The translations under genes were made by a program, and so were the position numbers. A stretch of 64,000 nt of DNA from Candidatus Binataceae bacterium (GTDB lineage Bacteria; Desulfobacterota; Binatia; Binatales; Binataceae): positions 62,001-126,000 of the forward strand of contig DATJMX010000001.1 in NCBI GenBank assembly GCA_035508495.1. Reading direction: 5' to 3'. The notes under the pieces are model-generated. The model had not been told where the DNA came from and made no database searches. It worked only from the letters and a program-made list of their open reading frames with translations. This document shows, in pieces, positions 51,557-60,063 of this stretch. The stretch's first letter is position 1. The number at the start of each line of letters is the position of its first letter.

Positions 51557-53314
51557 ATGCGGTCTGCCGAGTTCTGGGATTATTTCAATAAGGTCGCCAG
51601 GCCTCGCCTGGCCCGCCGCGCCGACAGCTTCGCCAGGATATTCGAATACCTCGATCGCCTTGGCCATCCCGTCGAGATAGTCGAAACGGGTTGTGTTCGC
51701 CAGATAGACAATTGGTCGGGTGACGGTCAAAGCACCGTATTGTTCGACAAGTACGCGGAGTTTCATCCGGGCTCGACGCTACTCTCAGTTGATGCTGACC
51801 CCGCGGCCGTCGCCACCTGCAAATCGTTAGTCACCCACGCACAAATACATACCGGAGACAGCATTGCGTTCCTTGAAGGCTTGGTCCGCCAAACTTCCCC
51901 CAAGCTCGGCTCACTCGATCTGCTGTACCTGGATTCGTACGATGTAAACTTGGACGATCCGTTACCGAGCGCCAACCATCACCTCAATGAACTGCTAGCC
52001 ATCGCACCGCTCCTTCGGCCCGATACGCTCGTGGTCGTCGATGACTCGCCCATGTTTGTTCTTGGCGTGCCGAGCGCAGACGGCCGCATAGCACCGATCC
52101 AATCGCCCGCAATTGGTGGCAAAGGCCGATCGATTGCCCGCCATGCGGCCAGCGTTGGAGCTGAAGTCTACTTCTATGGCTACCAATGCGCCTGGTTCGG
52201 GTTCGGACGTAGTTCGGGTGATTCAGCGAAGCCGCGGCCGCTCGATAGCGGCTCGGCGCTGCGCTCGCAGGTTGAGGCGGCGATGGGGAGCCCAGCACCG
52301 GTAACGGCGCATCATGATTCTGACCGCGGGGTCACATCGGCTAGGAATCGGGACAGCCCCAGAGACTCGCTCGCGCGTATCGAGCCGGCGGCGCTTGCGA
52401 TGCGAATGGCAGAAGCCTTGTCTCGTCCGGACCGTGCCAGGTTGATTTGGCGTTTGCTGGAAACTGAGTCCGAGGAGGTCAAGTTCAACCGCCACAGTAC
52501 CTGGTGGACAGGCTTGACGTGGGATCACGTCATCTCGGAGAACTTGTTCGTTCATGGTGGATTTCAGGAAGCAGAAGTGCGTGCCATCTTGAGATGGTTG
52601 AAGAACTGCGGATTGCTTTCGGCACGTCGCAACGTCGTGATCGACGTTGGTGCAAATCTCGGAACCTTCACGATCCCGTTCGCACAGCAGAGCGACTGCC
52701 GAATTATCGCAGTAGAACCGGTGCCCGAGCTCTTTGATGTTCTCCGGCGGAACGTTGCCGCTAACGGCCTGGATAGCCGGGTGACCTGTGTTCACGCGGC
52801 GATTTGCGCAGCCGATGTGGAGCGTGTGCGGTTGATCGTTCCCAATGGTAACAGTGGAGCGGCGGAGGTTTGTCGCGATGGAAGCAGCCCCAGCTGGACC
52901 GATCTTTATTCCGTGCGCAGCGTTGTCGAAGCTCCCACCAAAACGCTGGCGCATCTAATCAGGGAACTCGAGATCGAACCGCGTAGCATCGCCCTCGTCT
53001 GGAGCGATACTCAGGGCTGCGAGGCGGATGTAATCAATACCGGAGCGGAGCTCTGGAGATCGGGGGTCCCACTGTTTGTCGAGTTTGCGCCGCGGTTCTT
53101 TCCGGAAGCCACTCGTCAGTTGGTTGAGATCGCCAATCAACACTTTAGCCAATTCATTCCTGCGGCCAACCTGATAACCGACGCCGGCGCCACCGCCTAC
53201 CCGGTCGTGGAGCTCGAAGCATTCAGCAACGCTCTTGGTCCTGATGGAAGTGATGCATTGCTCCTGCCTGAGAGTCTCGACCCATCCACGATAGCAACGC
53301 TCAGAGTCAAATGA
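51557..53314 (+). CDS. Two-domain methyltransferase (class I plus FkbM)
   Basis: The 585-residue protein joins two SAM-dependent methyltransferase domains. The first (about 30-225) has VEIVETGCVRQ, LLSVDADPAAVATCKSL and LLYLDSYDV, like family 24 enzymes that methylate sugars. The second (about 340-585) is FkbM-type: VVIDVGANLGTFTIPFA (about 361), IIAVEPVPELFDVLRRN and WSDTQGCEADVI. FkbM enzymes put O-methyl groups on glycans or polyketides. The fusion would cap or decorate the glycan made by neighbouring transferases. It ends in an ATGA overlap with the fucosyltransferase gene. Confidence 0.85.
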   Translation: MRSAEFWDYFNKVARPRLARRADSFARIFEYLDRLGHPVEIVETGCVRQIDNWSGDGQSTVLFDKYAEFHPGSTLLSVDADPAAVATCKSLVTHAQIHTGDSIAFLEGLVRQTSPKLGSLDLLYLDSYDVNLDDPLPSANHHLNELLAIAPLLRPDTLVVVDDSPMFVLGVPSADGRIAPIQSPAIGGKGRSIARHAASVGAEVYFYGYQCAWFGFGRSSGDSAKPRPLDSGSALRSQVEAAMGSPAPVTAHHDSDRGVTSARNRDSPRDSLARIEPAALAMRMAEALSRPDRARLIWRLLETESEEVKFNRHSTWWTGLTWDHVISENLFVHGGFQEAEVRAILRWLKNCGLLSARRNVVIDVGANLGTFTIPFAQQSDCRIIAVEPVPELFDVLRRNVAANGLDSRVTCVHAAICAADVERVRLIVPNGNSGAAEVCRDGSSPSWTDLYSVRSVVEAPTKTLAHLIRELEIEPRSIALVWSDTQGCEADVINTGAELWRSGVPLFVEFAPRFFPEATRQLVEIANQHFSQFIPAANLITDAGATAYPVVELEAFSNALGPDGSDALLLPESLDPSTIATLRVK

Positions 53315-54216
53315 CTGGGAGGGTACAGCCTCTTGACCCATCGTCACGGCAGCCGTTGTTGCTCTTTTACAACCAGCCTTTCGGAGTTGCCGACCCGGCC
53401 GAAATTATCGATTGCGGCGGAGCGGCCGCGATGACGTCAGATCGAAAGCTCCTTCCCCTCGCTACGGCGCTCATTTTTCATATCCCTACACTCCGCGGCA
53501 TCGACTTGCCGCGGAAACTCCCATCTCAGACGTGGGTAGCATGGTCGATGGAGAGCGAGGTGAACTATCCGGAACTGGCCGATCGCGCGTTCATGCGAAA
53601 TTTCGAGATTACGATGACTTATCGGCGCGATGCGACGGTGTGGTGTCCATACATACAGCCCGAAATGGCTCAGACGGTAATTGTCGCATCGAAGCCAAAG
53701 ACCGAATCGTCACCAGTCGTATACTTCAGATCCAGTCAAATCGATCGATGCGATCGGACTTCATACGCCGCTGAACTAATGAAGCGCGTCAAGATAGATT
53801 CTTACGGACATGTGCTGCGCAACAAACCCTTGCCTATGGCTGATACGGGCCGCGCTAGCCTGATGGAAGTGATGGCGCGCTACAAGTTCGCGCTCACCTT
53901 GGAGAACTCTATCGCCGAGGATTACGTTTCTGAGAAGTTCTTCGAGGCCTTGGCAGCCGGCGCCGTGCCCATATACCGCGGGGCGCCGAACATCGACATG
54001 TACGCTCCCGGCGAGAACTGCTTCATCAATGCACGTGACTTCTCCAGTCTGGAAGAATTAGCTGCGCATCTCAACAGGCTGGACGAGGATGATGAGGCTT
54101 ACAGCCAGCATCACCAATGGCGCCGCGCGGGGGTGCGGCCGCAATTTCAGGCATTGCTCGATCGCGTGCGAGAACCACCGTTTCGGCGCCTTTGCCATTT
54201 ACTTCAACGAAATTGA
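53311..54216 (+). CDS. GT10 alpha-1,3-fucosyltransferase-like protein
   Basis: The 301-residue protein has the GT10 features: VAWSMESEVNYP (about residue 78), FEITMTYRRDATVWCPYI and the donor-binding signature FALTLENSIAEDYVSEKFFE (about 194-213), followed by LAAGAVPIYRGAPNIDMYAP. Such enzymes use GDP-fucose to make Lewis-type antigens in animals and Helicobacter. No GDP-fucose synthesis genes are in the window. ATG 53311 overlaps the previous stop (ATGA). Confidence 0.9.
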   Translation: MTGRVQPLDPSSRQPLLLFYNQPFGVADPAEIIDCGGAAAMTSDRKLLPLATALIFHIPTLRGIDLPRKLPSQTWVAWSMESEVNYPELADRAFMRNFEITMTYRRDATVWCPYIQPEMAQTVIVASKPKTESSPVVYFRSSQIDRCDRTSYAAELMKRVKIDSYGHVLRNKPLPMADTGRASLMEVMARYKFALTLENSIAEDYVSEKFFEALAAGAVPIYRGAPNIDMYAPGENCFINARDFSSLEELAAHLNRLDEDDEAYSQHHQWRRAGVRPQFQALLDRVREPPFRRLCHLLQRN

Positions 54217-54236
54217 CGAGCGGCAAGGCCGAAGCA

Positions 54237-55535
54237 GTGACTACCGCACGACAACGCCTTCTCTATGTAACCCCAACCATGCCAAAACAGTCCGGCAACG
54301 GCCTGGCTATGCGTGCGGGCGCGATTCTTGAGGCCCTCGCCTGCCGCTTCGACATACACCTGAGGGTTTTGCCCGTAGCCGGGCTGCCAGATTCCCCTTC
54401 CGATTTTGTGCGGCGGTTGACGATCTCGGTCGAAGTCCTGGACTTGGTGAAGAATCTCGACCCGTTGTTCGGGTTGATCGATCGCGTTTCTGATCCGGAT
54501 GAGCGTCATCGGGCGAGGCTCGCCTATCCGAAACCCCACCTCAGCCGTTTCTGCCACAGCGGGCTTGCACTAGACTTATTGGCGGCGGGCCGGCGGCTCG
54601 ATGTCGCCGGCTTGCATGTGATGCGGCTCTACCTTGCCGCCTTGGCGGAACCATTCCTACGCCAATCTTCGGAGGCTCGCGCCTGCGTGATTGATCTCGA
54701 TGATGACGATTCGAAGACTTATGAGCGTCTCGCGTATCTCCAGTCGAAACTAGGAAAGGACGACGCGGGCGAAGAAGCCGCCGCTGAATCGCGGAAGTTC
54801 GCGGCTCTGGGTAATCTTTACATTCCGCGATTCGATCGCGTCCTGGTCAGTTCCGAAGTCGACTCTCAGCGCATGGTAAAGCGTTTTCCAAACGCGCAGA
54901 TTGAGGTTGTCCCGAACTGCTACCCGTTGACAGAAGCGGCGGTCTCGCCTGCGTCCTTGGCCTCCGGCCCGCTCAGGCTGCTTTTCGTCGGTTCCTTTGG
55001 CTACTTTCCTAACGTCGATGCGGCGCTTTACTTGTGCGGCGAGGTTCTACCTGCCTTGCGCGAGTTGACCCGGCGCGAGATCGTCGTCGACCTGGTGGGC
55101 ACCGGTGACGCTTCGCCGTTGCGTGCAGTGCTTCGCTGCCCGGAGGTCCGAGTGCATGGATTCGTTGAAGATCTTTCGTCTGTCTATGCGAACACCGACG
55201 TAGTCGTGGTTCCGCTGCGCGTCGGCGGCGGCACACGGATCAAGATACTCGAGGCCTTCAGCCATCGAGTTCCGGTGGTGACTACGACTCTGGGTATCGA
55301 GGGCTTAGACGCCGTCGATGGCGAACACGTGCTGTGCGCGGACGATGCGCAATCTTTTGCCCGATCGTGCTTGAGCTTGAAAGAGAACGGTGAGTTGTCA
55401 GTCAGGCTGGTCGAATGCGCGTACCAACTGCTCAATCAACGCTACACGCAAAGGGAGGTATCTTCAGCAGTAATGCGGGCATGGGAGGCGGCTCTGGGCA
55501 ATCGAGCCGTGAGGCCGATACAATCCCGCAGGTAA
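54237..55535 (+). CDS. GT4 glycosyltransferase
   Basis: The product has about 432 residues and two Rossmann domains (GT-B). The N-terminal domain starts RLLYVTPTMPKQSGNGLAMR; the C-terminal one holds LRLLFVGSFGYFPNVDAALY, VRVHGFVEDLSSVYANTDVV and the donor signature GGGTRIKILEAFSHRVPVVT. GTG 54237 is preferred because the first beta strand (LLYVTP) must be included; TTG 54213 overlapping the GT10 stop is an alternative, and the internal ATG would cut the fold. It is the last transferase of the module. Confidence 0.87.
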   Translation: MTTARQRLLYVTPTMPKQSGNGLAMRAGAILEALACRFDIHLRVLPVAGLPDSPSDFVRRLTISVEVLDLVKNLDPLFGLIDRVSDPDERHRARLAYPKPHLSRFCHSGLALDLLAAGRRLDVAGLHVMRLYLAALAEPFLRQSSEARACVIDLDDDDSKTYERLAYLQSKLGKDDAGEEAAAESRKFAALGNLYIPRFDRVLVSSEVDSQRMVKRFPNAQIEVVPNCYPLTEAAVSPASLASGPLRLLFVGSFGYFPNVDAALYLCGEVLPALRELTRREIVVDLVGTGDASPLRAVLRCPEVRVHGFVEDLSSVYANTDVVVVPLRVGGGTRIKILEAFSHRVPVVTTTLGIEGLDAVDGEHVLCADDAQSFARSCLSLKENGELSVRLVECAYQLLNQRYTQREVSSAVMRAWEAALGNRAVRPIQSRR

Positions 55536-55565
55536 TCTTCTCGTTCTGGCCGGGAGGTTTTGGCT

Positions 55566-55835
55566 ATGGATGGGCCTTCGCGCCGTAATCCGGTAACGAT
55601 CCCAGGTTTGGAGATCAACGCTGTCGCTGATGGCTATATCGTCTATCAATCCGACCTTGATCGGGTCCATTACCTGAATCAGACCGCGGCGCTGATTTTA
55701 GAAATGTGCAATGGGCGTAACGCTGAGGAGGATATGCCCGAACTGCTGCGAACTGCCTACGATCTCCCCACCGCACCGATCGAGGAGGTTGCCGACTGTC
55801 TTGCAGCATTGAAGAGGGAGGGACTCATTAGCTGA
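55566..55835 (+). CDS. PqqD-like protein
   Basis: The 89-residue protein has the PqqD/RRE-like pattern: INAVADGYIVYQSDLDRVHY, then LNQTAALILEMCNGRNAEED and a helix ending ADCLAALKREGLIS. PqqD-type domains bind leader peptides of modified peptides and hand them to the enzyme. GGGAGG lies 8 bases before ATG 55566. The pairing with an HprK-related kinase six genes upstream repeats a combination known from uncharacterised HprK-A/PqqD systems. Confidence 0.85.
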   Translation: MDGPSRRNPVTIPGLEINAVADGYIVYQSDLDRVHYLNQTAALILEMCNGRNAEEDMPELLRTAYDLPTAPIEEVADCLAALKREGLIS

Positions 55836-55938
55836 GGTTGGAGCATTGGGCTCCGATGGCAGAAGTAAAGGATTGCAACTATATCGCGCCCGCGCTAGAT
55901 AGTACGCGCAAAGGCGCAAACTCTAGGGGGATCGAATC

Positions 55939-56451
55939 GTGGGAAAAGGCGACATACCGGAAAAGCTTTTTGAGAGCTTTGATGAATCCCGGCGCTCCTT
56001 CCTCCGGAAATTGATTTTAGGCAGCGCGTTTGTCCTGCCCGCGATCACTTCGTTTTCGATGAACGGCCTCGGAGTCGGTGAGGCTTCGGGCGGAGTTTCC
56101 AACCAGGTTTGCGGCTCCTACGTTTCGAATCAGATACTTGATTGCAGGGCACCGAAAGCAAAGCCGCAGAACTTCAGCAATTGCGATTTTGCGGGAGCGG
56201 ATTTGTCGAATCAGGACTTCAGCTGCCTGGTATTCGACGGCGCAAACTTCGCAGGCGCTGATCTCACGAATACCGATCTATCGTACGCCGTTCTGACAGG
56301 GGCTAATCTCTCGGGAGCCATCCTGCGAAACGCCAACCTTACTGGCGCGAACCTGGCGGGCGCAAATCTTTCCGGCGCCAGCATCAAGGGGGCAAACTTT
56401 AAGAGCGCGAACCTCAATGGCGCGAATTTTCTGGGCGCAATTTTGTTCTGA
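55939..56451 (+). CDS. Tat-signal pentapeptide-repeat protein
   Basis: The 170-residue protein starts with a twin-arginine signal (ESRRSFLRKLILGSAFVLPA, RR at about residue 18) and ITSFSMNGLGVGEASG. A Cys-containing stretch (VCGSYVSNQILDCRAP, NCDFAGAD, FSCLVF) follows, then about 18 pentapeptide repeats of the A(D/N)LxG type (GANLSGAILRNANLTGANLA). The repeats form a square beta helix. The signal region resembles that of the small Tat peptides found next to PqqD and HprK-like genes, so it may be the exported product of the system. Start ATG at 55939 is written GTG in the DNA (gtgggaaaag). Confidence 0.8.
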   Translation: MGKGDIPEKLFESFDESRRSFLRKLILGSAFVLPAITSFSMNGLGVGEASGGVSNQVCGSYVSNQILDCRAPKAKPQNFSNCDFAGADLSNQDFSCLVFDGANFAGADLTNTDLSYAVLTGANLSGAILRNANLTGANLAGANLSGASIKGANFKSANLNGANFLGAILF

Positions 56452-57018
56452 CGGAGTCCATCACAGAAATCTCGCGCTCACGGTCTCGCGAGCTACCCGC
56501 TGCTTCGATCAAAGTCGTGATTGCTTTTGCATGACGCAGGTACTTGCCTTGCTCGATGCCGTGCCTCTTGAGTTCTCGGTGCCGGTCCCCGGATTGGACA
56601 AATAAAATCAGTTTTTTGACCCCCCCGGCGGCAGTTTGTAATGAGCGTCGCGGCCCGATTTCGAGAGCCTCCACTTTGGCGTTTCTATTTGTTCGGATGT
56701 GCGCGAAGTGCTCGATGGGGTCTTCGTCACGCGCGCATAAGTCAATGAAATCGGGCCTTTTCTGATCTTAAAGCAAATCGCGCCGGTCCTAGTACGAGTC
56801 CCAGGTCCAGCGTATCTGCCATTGCGCCACTCTCGCGTGATGAAAAACAATATTGGAAGTGTGCGTTGATCTGAAGTCGATCCTTCGGCAACTGATGTTC
56901 GTTGCGGCTGAGCCTGGCCGGTGCCGCCGAGGTTCCATTATCGCGTCGGACCGACAATTTGATAGTAGGGACGTGGCTATCAGGCTAACGTGAGACGCTG
57001 GAGCGCGGGAGAATTTCG
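56452..57018. other. 567-base gap holding the right island boundary
   Basis: No convincing gene is seen. CCACTTTGGCGTTTCT near 56671 resembles the sequence beside the integrase remnant at 37.0 kb, and the tRNA fragment follows at 56799. The last part serves as the promoter region of the SDR gene. Confidence 0.55.
56799..56836. other. Right attachment-site repeat (displaced 5' half of tRNA-Leu)
   Basis: The minus strand reads from a tRNA-Leu 5' end (GCGAGAGTGGCGCAATGGCA) to the anticodon loop and then loses all tRNA similarity. It matches 36895-36932 with 5 mismatches in 38 bases. No anticodon stem, T arm or acceptor 3' strand follows, so it is not a working gene. Confidence 0.7.
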
Positions 57019-57849
57019 ATGGGTAAACTTGAAGGTAAAGTTGCTGTGATCACTGGGGCGGCTAGCGGGCTTGGACGTGCGAGCGCCATTCGCTTTGCGG
57101 CCGAGGGTGCGGCCATCGTTGCCGCTGATCTCAACTCGCAGGGCGGCGAGCTGCTCGTGTCCGAAATCGCCGCGGCCGGCGGACGCGCCGTTTACCAGCG
57201 CACCGACGTTACCAGCGAGCAGGACATCAAGTCGCTCATTGATCGCGCCGTCCGCGAGTACGGACGCCTCGATATCACTTACAACAACGCCGGCGTCATC
57301 GGCGCGACCGGCTCGATCGAAACCACCACCGAAGCCGAATGGGACAAGACCTTCGCGATTCTGCTCAAGGCCGTCTTCTTTGGTATCAAGCATTCCGCGG
57401 CGCCGATGCGCGCCGCAGGCGGCGGATCGATTATCTCCACCGCCTCGATCGCCGGTTTGTCGGGCAGCTTCCGCCTTCACGCCTATAGCGCATCCAAGGC
57501 CGCGGTGATCAATCTCACCCGCACGGCTGCGATCGAGCTGGGCAAGGATAAAATCCGGGTCAATTGCATCTGCCCGGGCGTTATCAGTACGCCTCTCGTT
57601 CACGGCGGAATTCCTGGCGGCAAAGAGACGCTCGATCCGATGCTCGGCAAGGCCCAGCCTCTTCAGCGAGCGGGACAGGCCGAGGATATCGCCAACATGG
57701 CGATGTTCCTCGCGAGCGACGAGGCGAACTGGGTCACCGGCGCCGCGATGGTAGTTGATGGCGGGTTCACCGCCGGCACTCCGTTCTCGTTGGGCGGCGT
57801 GGATCAGCAACTGTCCGCCGGCTACTCGGGTCCATCGTTCCAGCGCTAG
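57019..57849 (+). CDS. Short-chain dehydrogenase/reductase
   Basis: The 276-residue protein is a classical SDR: cofactor motif VITGAASGLGRASA (residues 10-23), NNAGVIG, the catalytic Ser in IISTASIAGL, and YSASKAAV with the Tyr and Lys. An Asp in VAADLN after the second strand favours NAD(H). The C-terminal tail (residues 255-276) is slightly longer than usual. The substrate is unknown. It is the first chromosomal gene right of the island. Confidence 0.94.
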   Translation: MGKLEGKVAVITGAASGLGRASAIRFAAEGAAIVAADLNSQGGELLVSEIAAAGGRAVYQRTDVTSEQDIKSLIDRAVREYGRLDITYNNAGVIGATGSIETTTEAEWDKTFAILLKAVFFGIKHSAAPMRAAGGGSIISTASIAGLSGSFRLHAYSASKAAVINLTRTAAIELGKDKIRVNCICPGVISTPLVHGGIPGGKETLDPMLGKAQPLQRAGQAEDIANMAMFLASDEANWVTGAAMVVDGGFTAGTPFSLGGVDQQLSAGYSGPSFQR

Positions 57850-58020
57850 CGCGCGAGCGTTTTCGCCACCGCGATGCAGCGCGCACAGCCCGCCGATGCG
57901 CTGCCGCAATCGACGTTAGGCATTGGTCGGCACATCACGCCGCCGCAATTGACCGATCACCCACGCCTCGCCAACCTTTTTTGAAGCATCGTCTTCGGAT
58001 TCACATGGGCGGGGGGCGTC

Positions 58021-59688
58021 ATGTGGTTTTACGGTCTGTTCTTCAGCGGCGAGCATATCGCCAACGCGGTTATCGTTGTCGCCCTGGTTTCATTCCTTGG
58101 CCTGGGCTTCGGGCAGATAAAGTTCGGCCCGGTTCAACTCGGGATAGCGGGGCCGCTGTTCGCCGGAATCGCGCTCGGCCACTTTGGATTCAGGGTGAAT
58201 TCCGAGCTGCTCGGATTTGAGCGCGACTTCGGCCTGATTCTCTATGTCTATGCAATCGGGATCAGAGTCGGGCCGGGATTCTTCGCCGCGTTCCAGACCG
58301 ACGGCGCGATACTCAATCTGATCGCGGTTTCGATCGTCGTGATGGGGGCGCTGACGGCCGTCGCGATCCATTACATAGTCGGCCTGCCGCTCGAGATCGT
58401 TGCCGGCCTTTTATCGGGTGCGACCACGAATACTCCGTCGCTGGCCGCCGCGCAGCAGATGCTGCAAGTGCTGCACGCCGGACCGGACCGTATCGCGAAG
58501 ACCGGTCTTTCCTGCGCGATCGCTTATCCGTTCGGGATCGTCGGCGTCCTGCTGGCAATTGGCATTTTGCGTTCACTTCTTCGCGTCGATGTCGATGCGG
58601 AAGCGGAGCGATTCAAACGCCAGCAGTCGGGCGACCATCTGCCGCTTGAGCGAATGTGTATCGAGATTCGGAATTCGGCGATTGCGGGAATCTGCCTGGC
58701 GCAGCTCCCCGTCTTGCAGGGCGTGGTGATAAGCCGCGTGCTGCACCAGGGACGGCAGCATGTCGCGGCGCCGAGCGACATCTTCGAGATTGGTGATACG
58801 ATTCTATGTATCGGGCCGCGGCCGCAGCTCGAAAATCTGTGCGCATCGTTCGGTGTCGAATCGAATCTCAGGCTCAACGAAATGGAGAGTCCGCTCCGCG
58901 CCCGCGACATGCTCGTGACGCAGCGAAATATATTTGGCCGCCGTATCGCCGATCTGCATATTCGTGAGCTTCACGGAGTGACTATTACCAGGCTCAATCG
59001 CACCGGGCTGGAGTTGAGTCCGACGGCCGATACGAAGCTGCACTTCGGCGACTACCTGACCTGCGTTGGCGAGGACGATCAACTGCAACAGGTTGAGCAA
59101 CTGCTCGGCAATCAGACCAGCGCGCTCGAGAATACTCAGATCATTCCGATCTTCATCGGCATCGCGCTCGGTGTGCTGCTGGGAGGCATGCCAATTTCGA
59201 TTCCTGGCGTTCCGGTGCCGCTCTCGCTAGGGCTGGCTGGCGGTCCGATCGTCGCGGCGATTATACTTTCGCGAATCGGAACAATCGGTCCGCTCAGGTG
59301 GAACATGTCGCCCGACACTATCAACACGATTCGCGACTTCGGCGTCTCGATTTTCATGGCCTGCGTGGGAATCGATGCGGGCAAGAGCTTTGTCGCAACG
59401 GTAGTGAACGGCGACGGACTGCTATGGATGGGCACCGCCGCGATCATCACCGTCGTTCCGATCTGCATCGCAGGCATCGCCGCCCGCACTATCCTCAAGC
59501 TGAACTACCTGACACTGTGCGGAGTCCTCTCAGGCAGCATGACCGATCCTCCCGCGCTCGCCTTCGCCAACGCGCTCGGCGAATCGCAAGCGCAATCAAC
59601 TGCATACGCCTCGGTGTATCCCCTGACGATGGCCTTGCGCATCCTCACGCCGCAGATCATCCTGGGCATTCTCTGGCACATGAGTTAA
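58021..59688 (+). CDS. AspT/YidE-type transporter
   Basis: The 555-residue membrane protein has the aspartate:alanine exchanger layout: two sets of about five helices with a pair of cytoplasmic TrkA-C (RCK) domains between them (about 200-365). The duplicated signature is visible as GLLSGATTNTPSLAAAQQ (about 135) and GVLSGSMTDPPALAFAN (about 503). Substrates of this family include amino acids and dicarboxylates, and most members are uncharacterised. The start is ATG 58021, following a short gap after the SDR gene. Confidence 0.9.
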   Translation: MWFYGLFFSGEHIANAVIVVALVSFLGLGFGQIKFGPVQLGIAGPLFAGIALGHFGFRVNSELLGFERDFGLILYVYAIGIRVGPGFFAAFQTDGAILNLIAVSIVVMGALTAVAIHYIVGLPLEIVAGLLSGATTNTPSLAAAQQMLQVLHAGPDRIAKTGLSCAIAYPFGIVGVLLAIGILRSLLRVDVDAEAERFKRQQSGDHLPLERMCIEIRNSAIAGICLAQLPVLQGVVISRVLHQGRQHVAAPSDIFEIGDTILCIGPRPQLENLCASFGVESNLRLNEMESPLRARDMLVTQRNIFGRRIADLHIRELHGVTITRLNRTGLELSPTADTKLHFGDYLTCVGEDDQLQQVEQLLGNQTSALENTQIIPIFIGIALGVLLGGMPISIPGVPVPLSLGLAGGPIVAAIILSRIGTIGPLRWNMSPDTINTIRDFGVSIFMACVGIDAGKSFVATVVNGDGLLWMGTAAIITVVPICIAGIAARTILKLNYLTLCGVLSGSMTDPPALAFANALGESQAQSTAYASVYPLTMALRILTPQIILGILWHMS

Positions 59689-59707
59689 TGGGCGATAACA
59701 ACTAGTT

Positions 59708-59970
59708 ATGAACGGAAAACACGCAGCGACCCTTGCGATGTTAGGCTGGTGCCTCATTATGCCTCGCGCAATTCCGGGCTCGTCTTGGCCCGACGTGAAG
59801 CTCCCGTTTTCGCGATCGATGAACAATGTAATCAGACGCTCAATCGGCATCTCGACTTCGCAAGGAAATTCGAGCGCATCACGCGTGGGATGGACAATCC
59901 TGGACCGGTCCGTATGTGGGAGAAATCACTCTGCATCTCCGAAGAGGACGCACGTCTCAATACAAGGTAG
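59708..59970 (+). pseudogene. Small exported protein gene with probable frameshift
   Basis: Frame 2 from ATG 59708 encodes a signal-like start (MNGKHAATLAMLGWCLIMP) and runs to about KLPFSR. The continuation that looks real is in another frame (IDEQCNQTLNRHLDFARKFE to SLCISEEDARLNTR, stop at 59970). The ending CISEEDARL recalls the conserved C-terminus of small exported proteins of unknown function (CVSxDDPRL). The shift would lie near 59812-59822, beside TTTT. It may be a mutation or a sequencing error. No other gene is seen in 59689-60063. Confidence 0.45.
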
Positions 59971-60063
59971 ACGATCTATTAGCGCTCTTAGCGCGAATAA
60001 CGCGGACCACGATTGATCGCGAGCGGCTTGCTCTCTGCACTGGGTCGGCGCTAATCAGGTCTC

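Noticed and set aside
56799..56870. Second tRNA-Leu gene
   Set aside because: Only the 5' half is present; the anticodon stem does not close and there is no T arm or 3' acceptor strand, so it is treated as an attachment-site remnant.
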